A DNA stretch of 64,000 nt, taken from assembly GCF_021650935.1 (NCBI RefSeq), contig NZ_CP091244.1, positions 4,092,001 to 4,156,000 of the forward strand, in the 5' to 3' direction. Within the stretch, counting starts at the first letter, position 1. Every line of letters starts with the position of its first letter. Below, piece after piece: positions 56,844-64,000 of this stretch. The stretch is from Thiothrix winogradskyi. GTDB lineage: Bacteria; Pseudomonadota; Gammaproteobacteria; Thiotrichales; Thiotrichaceae. The position numbers and the translations under genes are program-made. Under the pieces are notes generated by a model. It worked only from the letters and a program-made list of their open reading frames with translations. It made no database searches and was not told where the DNA came from.

Positions 56844-58244
56844 ATGTTCAATATGCTTAATGAGAGTATTTACAATATATCACCCATTTTATTTCAGAAT
56901 TTTATAATATCAACTTATGGCAAGAAAGTTTTCAAACAACGATATGGGGATGTATATTATCATTTTTTTGAAGAATATATTAAAGAGGAAAAATCAAATA
57001 TAGCCAAAGAAAAAGAAAACCAACTAATTGAGTTAAGAAGTTTAATTGAACATGCAAAAAAATATAGCCCTTATTATGCCAGTACTTTAAAAAATATAGA
57101 AGCCATTAAAATAAAAAACATTGATGACATAAAAAAAATCCCAATTATCGAAAAAGAAGAACTAAGACAAAATATTAAATCTATATATACAACAGCGAAC
57201 AGAAATACTATAAAATCTTTTACAGGTGGAACAACAGGAAAATCATTGGAAGTTTACTTTACCCAAAATGATTTTCAAAAAAGAATGGCTTATCTAGACT
57301 CTTTCAAATACAAATGCGGAATTAATAATATCTTCTTATCCAAAAAAGCAACTTTTAGTGGTCGTTCTTTTGCAAAAGGTTTTTTTCAAAAAAATAGCAA
57401 TATTTATTGGCGTTTCAATAGTGCATATAATCAGAGACTGTATTCTACATTTGATATGCAAGAAGAAAATCTACGTTATTACATAAGCGATCTAAACGAT
57501 TACAAGCCAGAGATTATAAATGGCTTCGTTTCCGCTATTTACCAGCTTGCAAAATATGTTCTCGACAACAATATCAATCTTGTATTCACTCCCAAGGCTA
57601 TATTTACCACATCAGAGACCTTATTATCTTTTCACCGAGATGCTATTCAAAGTGCATTTAGTTGCAAAGTGTTCAATCAATATGCATCTGCGGAAGGAGC
57701 GCCATTTATAACAGAGTGCGTAGCCGGTAAGCTACACTACCGGATGGATACTGGTGTTATAGAAACAAATGAGACTGGTGAAATGTTAGTAACTTCTTTT
57801 ACAACATATGGAACACCCTTAATTCGTTATAACATTGGAGACAGAATTACTTTTGCAAAAAATGATGGATACTCTCTATGTGAATGTGGAAGTTGTCATC
57901 CCATCGTAGAAAGCATAGATGGACGTGCTGTTGATTATTTATTTTCACCAGAGAAAGGCAAGGTAAGTTTAAGTCATCTTGCAGATGTGATAAAAGGCAT
58001 TCCTAATAGCATAAAAGAAGTACAATTCATTCAAAATAATATAGATGAAATTGAAATTCATCTTAATGTAGACAAAAAACAATACACTGCACAAGATGAG
58101 AAAAAAATCATTGAATCAATGACTTATAGATTTGGCAGAAACATGTTTTTCACAATCAAACTAGCAGACAGAATTGAAAGAACACGAGGCGGAAAATTCG
58201 TATTAATCAAAAATAACTTAATTAAAATCATAGAAAAATCATGA
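56844..58244 (+). CDS. CapK/PaaK-like adenylate-forming enzyme
   Basis: 466 residues; start at 56844 or the ATG at 56853. 'SIYNISPILFQNFIISTYG' is the usual CapK start, 'SFTGGTTGKSLEVYF' is the P-loop of the phenylacetate-CoA ligase-like family, 'QYASAEGAPFITEC' and 'GTPLIRYNIGDRITF' are the later adenylation motifs, and 'ECGSCHPIVESIDGR' is a Cys pair near the hinge. These enzymes activate a carboxylic acid as adenylate. In a surface-polysaccharide locus the acid is probably attached to an amino sugar. AT-rich like CapA. Confidence 0.88.
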   Translation: MFNMLNESIYNISPILFQNFIISTYGKKVFKQRYGDVYYHFFEEYIKEEKSNIAKEKENQLIELRSLIEHAKKYSPYYASTLKNIEAIKIKNIDDIKKIPIIEKEELRQNIKSIYTTANRNTIKSFTGGTTGKSLEVYFTQNDFQKRMAYLDSFKYKCGINNIFLSKKATFSGRSFAKGFFQKNSNIYWRFNSAYNQRLYSTFDMQEENLRYYISDLNDYKPEIINGFVSAIYQLAKYVLDNNINLVFTPKAIFTTSETLLSFHRDAIQSAFSCKVFNQYASAEGAPFITECVAGKLHYRMDTGVIETNETGEMLVTSFTTYGTPLIRYNIGDRITFAKNDGYSLCECGSCHPIVESIDGRAVDYLFSPEKGKVSLSHLADVIKGIPNSIKEVQFIQNNIDEIEIHLNVDKKQYTAQDEKKIIESMTYRFGRNMFFTIKLADRIERTRGGKFVLIKNNLIKIIEKS

Positions 58245-59356
58245 CTCAGTTCATTCTTATCGGCGCACTGCCCGAATCCCTCATCAACTTCCGTGGCTCA
58301 CTCATCCAGTCCCTACGCAAAGCCAACTACCAAGTAACTGGTATGGCTTCAGAAACACAAACCAAAGTCACTGAACAACTAGCCACATGGGGCGCAAATT
58401 TCCGCGCTTACCCCGTACAACGCAATAGCCTAAACCCACTAGCAGACTTCAAAACATGGCAATCCCTACGCCAAACATTCCAAGAACTGCAACCCGATGT
58501 CATTCTCGCCTACACCATTAAACCGGTAATTTGGGGCGGGCTGGCAAGCCGTATTCTCCCGAATACACACTTTTACGCCCTAATCACCGGGCTTGGCTTT
58601 GCCTTCCAAGGGGAAACGTTCAAGCGCAAACTGCTAGTGAAGCTAGTCACGTTCCTCTACCGCACCGCCTTAAAACGAGCCGAACGGGTGATCTTTCAAA
58701 ACCCCGATAACCTCAACGAATTTGTTCAACGTAGCATTGTACCAGCCGCCAAATGCGCCTTAGTCAACGGTTCGGGCGTAGACATTAGCCGCTACACACA
58801 CACACCGTTGCCCGATAACCAGCCTGTTTTTCTCACCATCGGGCGTTTATTGGGCGAAAAAGGCTTCCGCGAATACGCCCAAGCCTCCCAAATTGTCAAA
58901 ACCCGCTACCCAGAAGCCACCTTCCAACTACTAGGGCCAGAAGACCCATCGCCCGATGGCATCCCCATCAGCGAAGTACAACACTGGCATCAACAAGGCT
59001 GGCTCGAATACCTAAGCTCAACCCATGACGTGCGCCCCTATTTACAAAATTGCCATATCTACGTCTTACCCTCCTACCACGAAGGAATGCCGCGCACCGT
59101 ACTAGAAGCCATGGCAACCGGTCGCCCGATACTCACCACCGATGTCCCCGGCTGCCGCGAAACCGTCATCCCCGGTGAAAACGGCTACCTCGTTCCCAAA
59201 GCCAATGCCCAAGCCCTCGCCGAACGCATGATCTGGTTCATCGAGAACCGCGACCAATGGGAACGCATGGGCAAACGCAGCCGCGAACTCGCCGAAGAAA
59301 AATACGACGTACACAAAGTCAACGCCCAACTGATGGAAATCATGGGACTACGTTGA
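58241..59356 (+). CDS. GT4-family glycosyltransferase
   Basis: 371 residues. 'SLINFRGSLIQSLRKANYQV' (the lipid-facing N-terminal part), 'VILAYTIKPVIWGGLASRI', 'ALITGLGFAFQG' and the nucleotide-binding 'LTIGRLLGEKGFREY', with EX7E 'HEGMPRTVLEAMATGRPIL', form a standard GT4 enzyme, similar to the PglA/capsule galactosaminyl or fucosaminyl transferases. It overlaps the CapK-like gene by 4 bases. GC-rich again. Confidence 0.92.
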   Translation: MTQFILIGALPESLINFRGSLIQSLRKANYQVTGMASETQTKVTEQLATWGANFRAYPVQRNSLNPLADFKTWQSLRQTFQELQPDVILAYTIKPVIWGGLASRILPNTHFYALITGLGFAFQGETFKRKLLVKLVTFLYRTALKRAERVIFQNPDNLNEFVQRSIVPAAKCALVNGSGVDISRYTHTPLPDNQPVFLTIGRLLGEKGFREYAQASQIVKTRYPEATFQLLGPEDPSPDGIPISEVQHWHQQGWLEYLSSTHDVRPYLQNCHIYVLPSYHEGMPRTVLEAMATGRPILTTDVPGCRETVIPGENGYLVPKANAQALAERMIWFIENRDQWERMGKRSRELAEEKYDVHKVNAQLMEIMGLR

Positions 59357-59358
59357 AT

Positions 59359-59374
59359 TGTGATAACTATCACA
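59359..59374 (+). promoter_or_regulatory. CRP-like dyad upstream of the PglC-like gene
   Basis: TGTGA-TAACTA-TCACA, only 2 bases after the GT4 stop and 49 bases before the likely next start. Arms are the same as in the locus leader; the spacer differs. It may give the second half of the locus its own promoter. Confidence 0.6.
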
Positions 59375-59423
59375 GCCACTTAATAAATATAACTAATATT
59401 ATAAGCCCATGTTCAACGGGCTT

Positions 59424-60041
59424 ATGGTTAACACAATGAAACACTTCACTGACTTCACCGCCGCTTTCTTAGCACTACTTGTGTTATCGCCACTGTTACT
59501 GATTTTGATGGTATTAGTCCGGCTAAAACTCGGCTCACCGATCTTTTTCACCCAAGTGCGCCCCGGCTTACACGGCAAACCCTTCAAAATGATCAAATTC
59601 CGCACCATGACCGATGCCCGCGATGCCGATGGCAACCTGCTGCCTGATAACATCCGCCTCACCGCTTTTGGTCGTTTCCTGCGCTCGACCAGCCTTGACG
59701 AACTCCCCGAACTCTGGAATGTCCTCAAAGGCGACATGAGCTTAGTCGGCCCGCGCCCACTACTGATGGAATACCTGCCCCGCTACACCCCAGAACAAGC
59801 CCGCCGCCACCAAGCCCGCCCCGGCATTACCGGCTGGGCGCAAATCAACGGGCGCAACGCGATTAGCTGGGAAGCTAAATTTAAGCTTGATGTCTGGTAT
59901 GTCGATAACCAATCCTTCTGGCTCGACCTGAAAATCTTAGCGTTGACCATCAAAAAAGTCTTCGTGCGTGAAGGCATCAGTGCCGAAGGCGAAGCCACCA
60001 TGCCGAAATTTACAGGCTCATCAGGCTCTGCTACGCTATAA
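59424..60041 (+). CDS. PglC/WcaJ-family initiating sugar-phosphate transferase
   Basis: 205 residues from the ATG at 59424; ATGs at 59409 and 59436 are also possible. One N-terminal membrane (re-entrant) helix 'FTAAFLALLVLSPLLLILM', then 'KMIKFRTM', 'RLTAFGRFLRSTSLDELPEL' and 'DMSLVGPRPLL', 'ARPGITGWAQINGRN': the full set of monotopic PGTs. It transfers a sugar-1-phosphate (likely bacillosamine-type) to undecaprenyl phosphate. A CRP-like dyad lies upstream. Start choice is uncertain. Confidence 0.94.
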   Translation: MVNTMKHFTDFTAAFLALLVLSPLLLILMVLVRLKLGSPIFFTQVRPGLHGKPFKMIKFRTMTDARDADGNLLPDNIRLTAFGRFLRSTSLDELPELWNVLKGDMSLVGPRPLLMEYLPRYTPEQARRHQARPGITGWAQINGRNAISWEAKFKLDVWYVDNQSFWLDLKILALTIKKVFVREGISAEGEATMPKFTGSSGSATL

Positions 60042-60073
60042 TCCATTAATCTTGAAAAATCAGGCGGTACGTT

Positions 60074-60550
60074 ATGAATTGGCAAGAAGTCTGCACTAAC
60101 CCCGCATTGCAAAACCTACCCTATAAAATGGAATTGAACAGACAAGGGCAGATCATTATGAGTCCAGCCAGTGTGCGGCACGTTATTTTTCAAGCCCGAA
60201 TTATTGCCTTACTCAACAAGCAAGCAGGTGACTGGTTAGTTGTGCCAGAGTTGCCAGTCGAAACGGCTGATGGGGTCAAAGTAGCCGATGTTGGTTTATT
60301 GACAATGGAACAAGCCATCACCATCAAAAATAATATTACCTCAGCCTTTGCCCCTGTTATTTGTGTAGAAGTGTTATCCCCCAGCAATACATTGGCAGAG
60401 ATGAATCATAAGAAAACACTCTATTTTGAAAAAGGCGCAGAAGAATTTTGGCTATGTGATCAAATGGGCAATATGACGTTTTATGATCAGAATGGCGAAT
60501 TATCAACATCAAAAAAAGTCAGCTATTTCCCTTCAAATATTGATTTTTGA
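60074..60550 (+). CDS. Uma2-family (DUF820) nuclease-like protein
   Basis: 158 residues. 'PYKMELNRQGQIIMSPAS', 'VKVADVGLLT' (catalytic Asp), 'ICVEVLSPSNTLAEM' (Glu), 'LYFEKGAEEFWLCD'. Shorter than usual Uma2 but all active-site positions are there. It and the Rpn gene sit between the PglC- and PglD-like genes, probably as a late insertion. Confidence 0.85.
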   Translation: MNWQEVCTNPALQNLPYKMELNRQGQIIMSPASVRHVIFQARIIALLNKQAGDWLVVPELPVETADGVKVADVGLLTMEQAITIKNNITSAFAPVICVEVLSPSNTLAEMNHKKTLYFEKGAEEFWLCDQMGNMTFYDQNGELSTSKKVSYFPSNIDF

Positions 60551-60564
60551 TAAGGACACCCACC

Positions 60565-61401
60565 ATGCAAGCCGTTGCCTCCCTGCGTTATGGCGTGATC
60601 TTCAAAAAAGCCTTCTCCCAGCCGGACGTTTTCACAGCGTTTGTGAAGGCTATTCTCGGCATTGACCTGATCATTGATCATGTCGAAACCGAAAAATCCT
60701 TCCCCAATGCCATTGGCAATATTGCCAACCACTTTGATCTATTCGCCGAAGATAAAGTCAACCGTATTATCGTCGACATTCAGCACCGCCGCCATGCGGA
60801 TCATGACCTCCGCTTTTTGCACTACCATTGTGCAGCCTTGCTAGAACAAGCAGTTCAAGCCAAGGACTATCGCCCCGCACTCGCCGTCTACACCATCGTG
60901 GTACTTACCTCCGGTGATAAACATGCGCGTGATATGGCCATGATCGACTTCGACCCCAAAGACCGCCACGGTGTCGGCTTGGGCGAGGTACCTCACAAAA
61001 TTATTTACCTCTGCCCCAAATACCTCAACGATGAAACCCCCGAAGCTTGGCGGGAATGGATGCTGGCGATCAACGATAGCCTTGACGAAGAAGTCGATGA
61101 ATCCGCTTACCACAACCAATGTGTACAAAAAGTACTGCGCAGCATTCGCAAAGCCACTCTCAGCCCTGAAGACCACGCCCGCATGAAAGACGAATACAGC
61201 GAAGACGAATTGCGCAAAGAAGAGCGGGAAAAAGCCCTTCAGGAAGGCATACAGCAGGGAATGGAGAAGGGAATGGAAAAACAAGCATTGGGCATTGCAG
61301 CCAACTTGCTTGACCTCCTTGATGACCAAACCATCGCGCAAAAAACGGGCTTAAGTTTTGAGCAAGTAGCACAACTCCGCCATCTGGGAAAACCGCGTTA
61401 A
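60565..61401 (+). CDS. Rpn-type PD-(D/E)XK nuclease family transposase-like protein
   Basis: 278 residues from the ATG at 60565. 'YGVIFKKAFSQPDVFTAFVKAIL' (cut), 'DLFAEDKVNRIIVDIQHRRH' with the D-x(n)-(E/Q)-x-(K/R) core (here 'VDIQHRRHAD'), 'FLHYHCAALLEQAV' and 'GLGEVPHKIIYLCPKYL' follow the Rpn/PDDEXK_2 layout. A coil and Lys/Glu-rich tail end the chain. The proteins promote DNA recombination in E. coli. It is a mobile-type gene inside the locus. Confidence 0.85.
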   Translation: MQAVASLRYGVIFKKAFSQPDVFTAFVKAILGIDLIIDHVETEKSFPNAIGNIANHFDLFAEDKVNRIIVDIQHRRHADHDLRFLHYHCAALLEQAVQAKDYRPALAVYTIVVLTSGDKHARDMAMIDFDPKDRHGVGLGEVPHKIIYLCPKYLNDETPEAWREWMLAINDSLDEEVDESAYHNQCVQKVLRSIRKATLSPEDHARMKDEYSEDELRKEEREKALQEGIQQGMEKGMEKQALGIAANLLDLLDDQTIAQKTGLSFEQVAQLRHLGKPR

Positions 61402-61404
61402 ATC

Positions 61405-62007
61405 ATGTTCTTCATCTACATCTACGGCGCAGGCGGTCACGGCAAAGTCGCTTTTCACACCCTGACCCAAAGCGGCACAAAAGTTCAAAACTTCATCGAC
61501 GACAAAGCGCGTGGGGAACTGTGTGGTATTTCTATACTCTCTCCACCACAGCTTCAGGACTTATACCCCTACGCCATCCATTTCGCGATTGGTAACAACG
61601 CCATTCGTAGCCGCCTGCAAAGCGAATGGCGTAGCGTCGGCATCCTGCCAGAAACGGCTATCCACCCACGTGCGACCCTTTATCCCGGTACAAAAATCGG
61701 TTTAGGTAGCCTCATTACGGCAGGCACAATCATCGGCCCTGATACCCGTCTTGGTGATGGCTGCATCATCAACCATAACGCCGTCGTCGATCATGATTGC
61801 GTCATCGGTGATTTTTGCCACATTGCCCCCGCTGCTACCCTCGGCGGCGGTGTCACCCTCGGCAGAGAATGCCTAATTGGTGCGGGTGCAACCATCCTGC
61901 CCTATCTCACCATCGGCCGCAATGTCACCGTCGGGGCTGGTGCAGTCGTCACCAAAAACTTACCGGATAACGTCACCGTCGTCGGTTGTCCGGCACGGCC
62001 TAAATAA
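61405..62007 (+). CDS. PglD/NeuD-like sugar N-acyltransferase
   Basis: 200 residues. 'IYGAGGHGKVAFHTL' (N-terminal Rossmann-like), then the hexapeptide repeats 'HPRATLYPGTKIG', 'HNAVVDHDCVIGDFCHIAP', 'AATLGGGVTLGRECLIGAG' and the cap 'VTKNLPDNVTVVGCPA'. In PglD the His of 'NHNAVVDHD' is catalytic. Likely acetylates the 4-amino group of UDP-4-amino-sugar made by the aminotransferase downstream. Confidence 0.92.
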   Translation: MFFIYIYGAGGHGKVAFHTLTQSGTKVQNFIDDKARGELCGISILSPPQLQDLYPYAIHFAIGNNAIRSRLQSEWRSVGILPETAIHPRATLYPGTKIGLGSLITAGTIIGPDTRLGDGCIINHNAVVDHDCVIGDFCHIAPAATLGGGVTLGRECLIGAGATILPYLTIGRNVTVGAGAVVTKNLPDNVTVVGCPARPK

Positions 62008-62008
62008 A

Positions 62009-62108
62009 GCCCCTCACCCCCCAACCCCCTCTCCCAGAGGTAGAGGGGGAGCAGGAACTCAATCTGTCTTAGCCCCTCTACCTTTGGGAGAGGGGTTGGG
62101 GTGAGGGT
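62009..62108. repeat. 100-bp palindromic element between pglD- and pglE-like genes
   Basis: GCCCCTCACCCCCCAACCCC and CTCTCCCAGAGGTAGAGGGG left; CCCCTCTACCTTTGGGAGAG and GGGTTGGGGTGAGGGT right. Intergenic copy of the capF element, same length. Confidence 0.92.
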
Positions 62109-62134
62109 AAAACGCAACCCAAGAAAGCCAAACC

Positions 62135-63307
62135 ATGCTAAACACCCAACTCCCCCCCTGGCCCTCCTTCACCCCCGAAGAAGCCGATGCCGTTTCCCGC
62201 ACCCTCCTCTCCAACCGCGTCAACTACTGGACAGGCAACGAATGCCGCGAGTTTGAAAAAGAATTCGCCGCATGGTGTGGCACAGAATACGCCATTGCCC
62301 TAGCCAACGGCACCGTCGCGCTCGATGTTGCCCTAAAAGCCTTGGGGGTCGGGCAAGGCGATGAAGTCATCGTCACCTCCCGCACCTTCCTCGCCTCGGT
62401 CTCCTGCATCGTCACCGCAGGGGCTATCCCCGTGTTTGCTGACATTGACCGCGACAGCCAAAACATCACCGCTGCCACCATCGCCCCCATGATCACCCCA
62501 CGCACCCGCGCCATCATCTGCGTCCACCTCGCAGGCTGGCCGTGCGACATGGATGCGATCATGCAACTCGCCGCCCAACACAACCTTTACGTCATCGAAG
62601 ACTGCGCCCAAGCCCACGGCGCTACCTACCAAGGGCGCATGGTCGGCAGCATCGGACACATCGGCGCATGGTCATTCTGCCAAGACAAAATCATGACCAC
62701 CGGCGGCGAAGGCGGCATGGTCACGACTAACGACCGCGAACTCTGGTCAAGCATGTGGAGCTACAAAGACCACGGCAAAAGCTGGGAAGCCGTCTACGAA
62801 CGTCAACATCCCCCCGGTTTCCGCTGGCTACACGACAGCTTCGGCACCAACTGGCGAATGCTGGAAATGCAAGCCGTCATCGGGCGCATCCAACTCACCC
62901 GCATGAACGACTGGACAGCCCAACGCCAACACCATGCCACCGCCATCTGGGAAACCGCCCGCCAACTCCCCGGCTTGCGCGTCCCCACCCTTCCCGCCCA
63001 CATCGGTCACGCCGCCTACAAATGCTACGTCTTTATCGAACCCACCCAACTCAAACCCGATTGGAACCGTGACCGCATCATGGCGGAAATCAACCAACGC
63101 GGCATCCCCTGCTTCTCCGGCTCGTGTTCCGAAGTCTACCTAGAAAAAGCCTTCGACAACACCGACTGGCGACCCGCCCAACGCCTCCCCATTGCCAAAG
63201 AACTCGGTGAAACCAGCCTAATGTTCCTCGTCCACCCCACCCTCACCGACGCACACATCCACCAAACCTGCACCGCGCTGACCGACGTGATGCAGATGGC
63301 AACTTAA
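62135..63307 (+). CDS. DegT/DnrJ/EryC1-type sugar aminotransferase (PglE-like)
   Basis: 390 residues. 'YWTGNECREFEKEFAAWCG', 'ALANGTVALDVALKALGVG', 'VIVTSRTFLASVSCIV', 'VIEDCAQAHGATYQGR', PLP-Lys in 'SFCQDKIMTTGGEGGMV' and 'WSYKDHGKSW' are standard. It makes the 4-amino sugar nucleotide from a 4-keto sugar. The matching 4,6-dehydratase (PglF type) is not in the window. The next segment is a worn epimerase end. Confidence 0.93.
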   Translation: MLNTQLPPWPSFTPEEADAVSRTLLSNRVNYWTGNECREFEKEFAAWCGTEYAIALANGTVALDVALKALGVGQGDEVIVTSRTFLASVSCIVTAGAIPVFADIDRDSQNITAATIAPMITPRTRAIICVHLAGWPCDMDAIMQLAAQHNLYVIEDCAQAHGATYQGRMVGSIGHIGAWSFCQDKIMTTGGEGGMVTTNDRELWSSMWSYKDHGKSWEAVYERQHPPGFRWLHDSFGTNWRMLEMQAVIGRIQLTRMNDWTAQRQHHATAIWETARQLPGLRVPTLPAHIGHAAYKCYVFIEPTQLKPDWNRDRIMAEINQRGIPCFSGSCSEVYLEKAFDNTDWRPAQRLPIAKELGETSLMFLVHPTLTDAHIHQTCTALTDVMQMAT

Positions 63308-63311
63308 TTGC

Positions 63312-63428
63312 CACCGCTTGCAAGTAGACATCCGCAAAACCCGCGATCTGCTCGGCTGGACACCACCCGTCAGCGTCGATGCAGCACTGCGCCAAACCGC
63401 CCAAGCCTACCTGCAAAACCAGCGTTAA
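63312..63428 (+). pseudogene. C-terminal tail of a nucleotide-sugar epimerase gene
   Basis: Frame ending in TAA at 63428. 'RLQVDIRKTRDLLGWTPP' and 'VSVDAALRQTAQAYLQNQ' match the C-terminal end of SDR-type UDP-GlcNAc/UDP-Glc epimerases ('K..LGWxPPxS...L..T'). There is no in-frame ATG before it and the upstream frame is the aminotransferase stop. Relic of a further sugar gene at the right end of the locus. Confidence 0.8.
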
Positions 63429-63504
63429 AGCGTGCTATACTCACGCAATACCCAAACAAGGAAGCAGCAACCATGCACACAAAGATTCTAACAGTGAATA
63501 GCCT

Positions 63505-63960
63505 ATGCTGATTTACCTCGACATGTGCTGCTTCAACCGACCTTTCGACGACCAAGCCCAGCTACTCGTCCACCTGCAAACCCAAGCCAAACTATTTGTG
63601 CAGGAAAACATCAAAACAGGTCAATTTACGCTAATTTGGTCTGCCATCTTGGATCTGGAAAACACCGCAAACCCAGACAGGGAACGCACCAAAGCCATTG
63701 CCGAATGGCGTATGTTCGCCACTCACGATGTGTCTGTAACAGAACAAGTAGAAGCATTAGCTGATACACTACAAACCATTGGTATCAAGTCAATGGATGC
63801 ACTCCATCTAGCATGTGCGATCAGTGCCGGAGCAACTTACTTCCTGACCACGGACAAAGGCATTCTTCGCAAGATGACACAAGATCAACGCATACGAGTC
63901 CTCGATCCCATTGCGTTTTTAAGTGAATACAGGGGAACAGATGATGAAAACGGATCATGA
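63505..63960 (+). CDS. PIN-domain toxin (VapC type)
   Basis: 151 residues. 'MLIYLDMCCFNRPF' with the first acidic residue D6, 'FTLIWSAILDLENTANP' with the next acidic pair, 'IKSMDALHLACAISAGATYF' and 'LTTDKGILRKM' with the last Asp: the PIN active-site order. It would cleave RNA. The next gene overlaps the end by 20 bases and resembles the matching antitoxin. Confidence 0.88.
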   Translation: MLIYLDMCCFNRPFDDQAQLLVHLQTQAKLFVQENIKTGQFTLIWSAILDLENTANPDRERTKAIAEWRMFATHDVSVTEQVEALADTLQTIGIKSMDALHLACAISAGATYFLTTDKGILRKMTQDQRIRVLDPIAFLSEYRGTDDENGS

Positions 63961-64000
63961 AATTCGCGCAGAAGGAATGCGCTTACTGATGAAAGGTCTC
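63941..64000 (+). CDS. Antitoxin-like gene, start only (window edge)
   Basis: 20 codons from the ATG at 63941; a second ATG follows at 63944. 'MKTDHEIRAEGMRLLMKGL' is the usual start of antitoxins paired with this PIN group. The rest is outside. It overlaps the PIN gene by 20 bases. Confidence 0.75.
   Translation, partial: MMKTDHEIRAEGMRLLMKGL

Noticed and set aside
56716..56907. A 63-codon frame before the CapK-like gene
   Set aside because: It overlaps the CapK-like start, and no family is evident; kept only as a remark in the gap entry.
63473..63511. A 12-codon frame (MHTKILTVNSLC) with a good ribosome site before the PIN gene
   Set aside because: It could be the first codons of an old antitoxin, but it is too short to assign.
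1..64000. tRNA, rRNA, phage or insertion-sequence genes
   Set aside because: No cloverleaf, rRNA segment, integrase or transposase with flanking repeats was recognised; Rpn and Uma2 genes are the only mobile-type genes seen.

Overview
The window looks like chromosome of a sulfur-metabolising gammaproteobacterium. A Thiothrix-like member of the Thiotrichales fits best: the rsmD / M16 peptidase pair / ftsY-ftsE-ftsX layout is gammaproteobacterial, persulfide and rhodanese genes recur, and short GC-rich palindromic repeats are everywhere. This placement rests on gene content read by eye, not on a search.

Layout. 1-6337 (minus strand): a type I restriction-modification group (hsdM, hsdS and an overlapping PD-(D/E)XK/DUF4268 gene), then a phosphoesterase and a Schlafen/AlbA_2 gene cut by the window edge. 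6437-7711: a small Cys-rich CMD-like protein and a periplasmic tandem rhodanese. 7789-15738 (minus): an MFS transporter, then a MoxR/DUF58/DUF4381/VWA/VWA-TPR/BatD ('Bat') operon with an RHH-MazF toxin-antitoxin pair inside it. 15823-18395 (plus): an ArsR-rhodanese fusion regulator, an ETHE1-like persulfide dioxygenase, an exported unknown and a TlpA-like thioredoxin. 18436-21746: a Tat-exported amine oxidase, an orphan antitoxin-like regulator, a TumE-like toxin pair and a worn Fic gene. 21929-25112: a KdpD/KdpE-like two-component system joined to trkH. 25210-35523: a ParA-like ATPase, hrpB, an NlpC/P60 lipoprotein, rsmD, two M16 peptidases, ftsY-ftsE-ftsX and a zinc ribbon. 35530-39501: the yejF/E/B peptide ABC transporter genes. 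39502-45204: a repeat-rich, decayed junction with Fic, Uma2 and AlbA_2 genes and remnants of sugar-nucleotide genes. 45205-63307: a Wzx/Wzy-type surface polysaccharide locus. 63505-64000: a PIN toxin and the start of its antitoxin.

Polysaccharide logic. TviB- and TviC/WbpP-like enzymes would make a UDP-N-acetylhexosaminuronic acid. CapE, CapF and CapG would make UDP-N-acetyl-L-fucosamine. A PglC-like transferase with PglD- and PglE-like enzymes points to a 4-amino-4,6-dideoxy (bacillosamine-type) first sugar, but no PglF-type dehydratase gene lies in the window. Two GT4 transferases, an acyltransferase, Wzx and Wzy complete the core. A CapA-like phosphatase and a CapK/PaaK-like adenylate-forming enzyme suggest a non-sugar substituent. 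The Wzy, Wzx, first GT4, CapA and CapK genes are clearly AT-rich against their neighbours.

Main signals. (1) Several families of palindromic repeats lie inside reading frames without breaking them (the MFS, hrpB, tviC, capF, yejF, batA, batB/C, batD and DUF4381 genes), in the manner of protein-coding palindromic elements. (2) A leader module of about 218 bp occurs three times near the 5' end of the polysaccharide locus. Each copy has a TGTGA-N6-TCACA dyad and, 93-94 bases further on, an ops/JUMPstart element (GGCGGTAGCGTG), the recruitment signal of RfaH. One leader heads a ugd remnant, which suggests leader-mediated cassette exchange.
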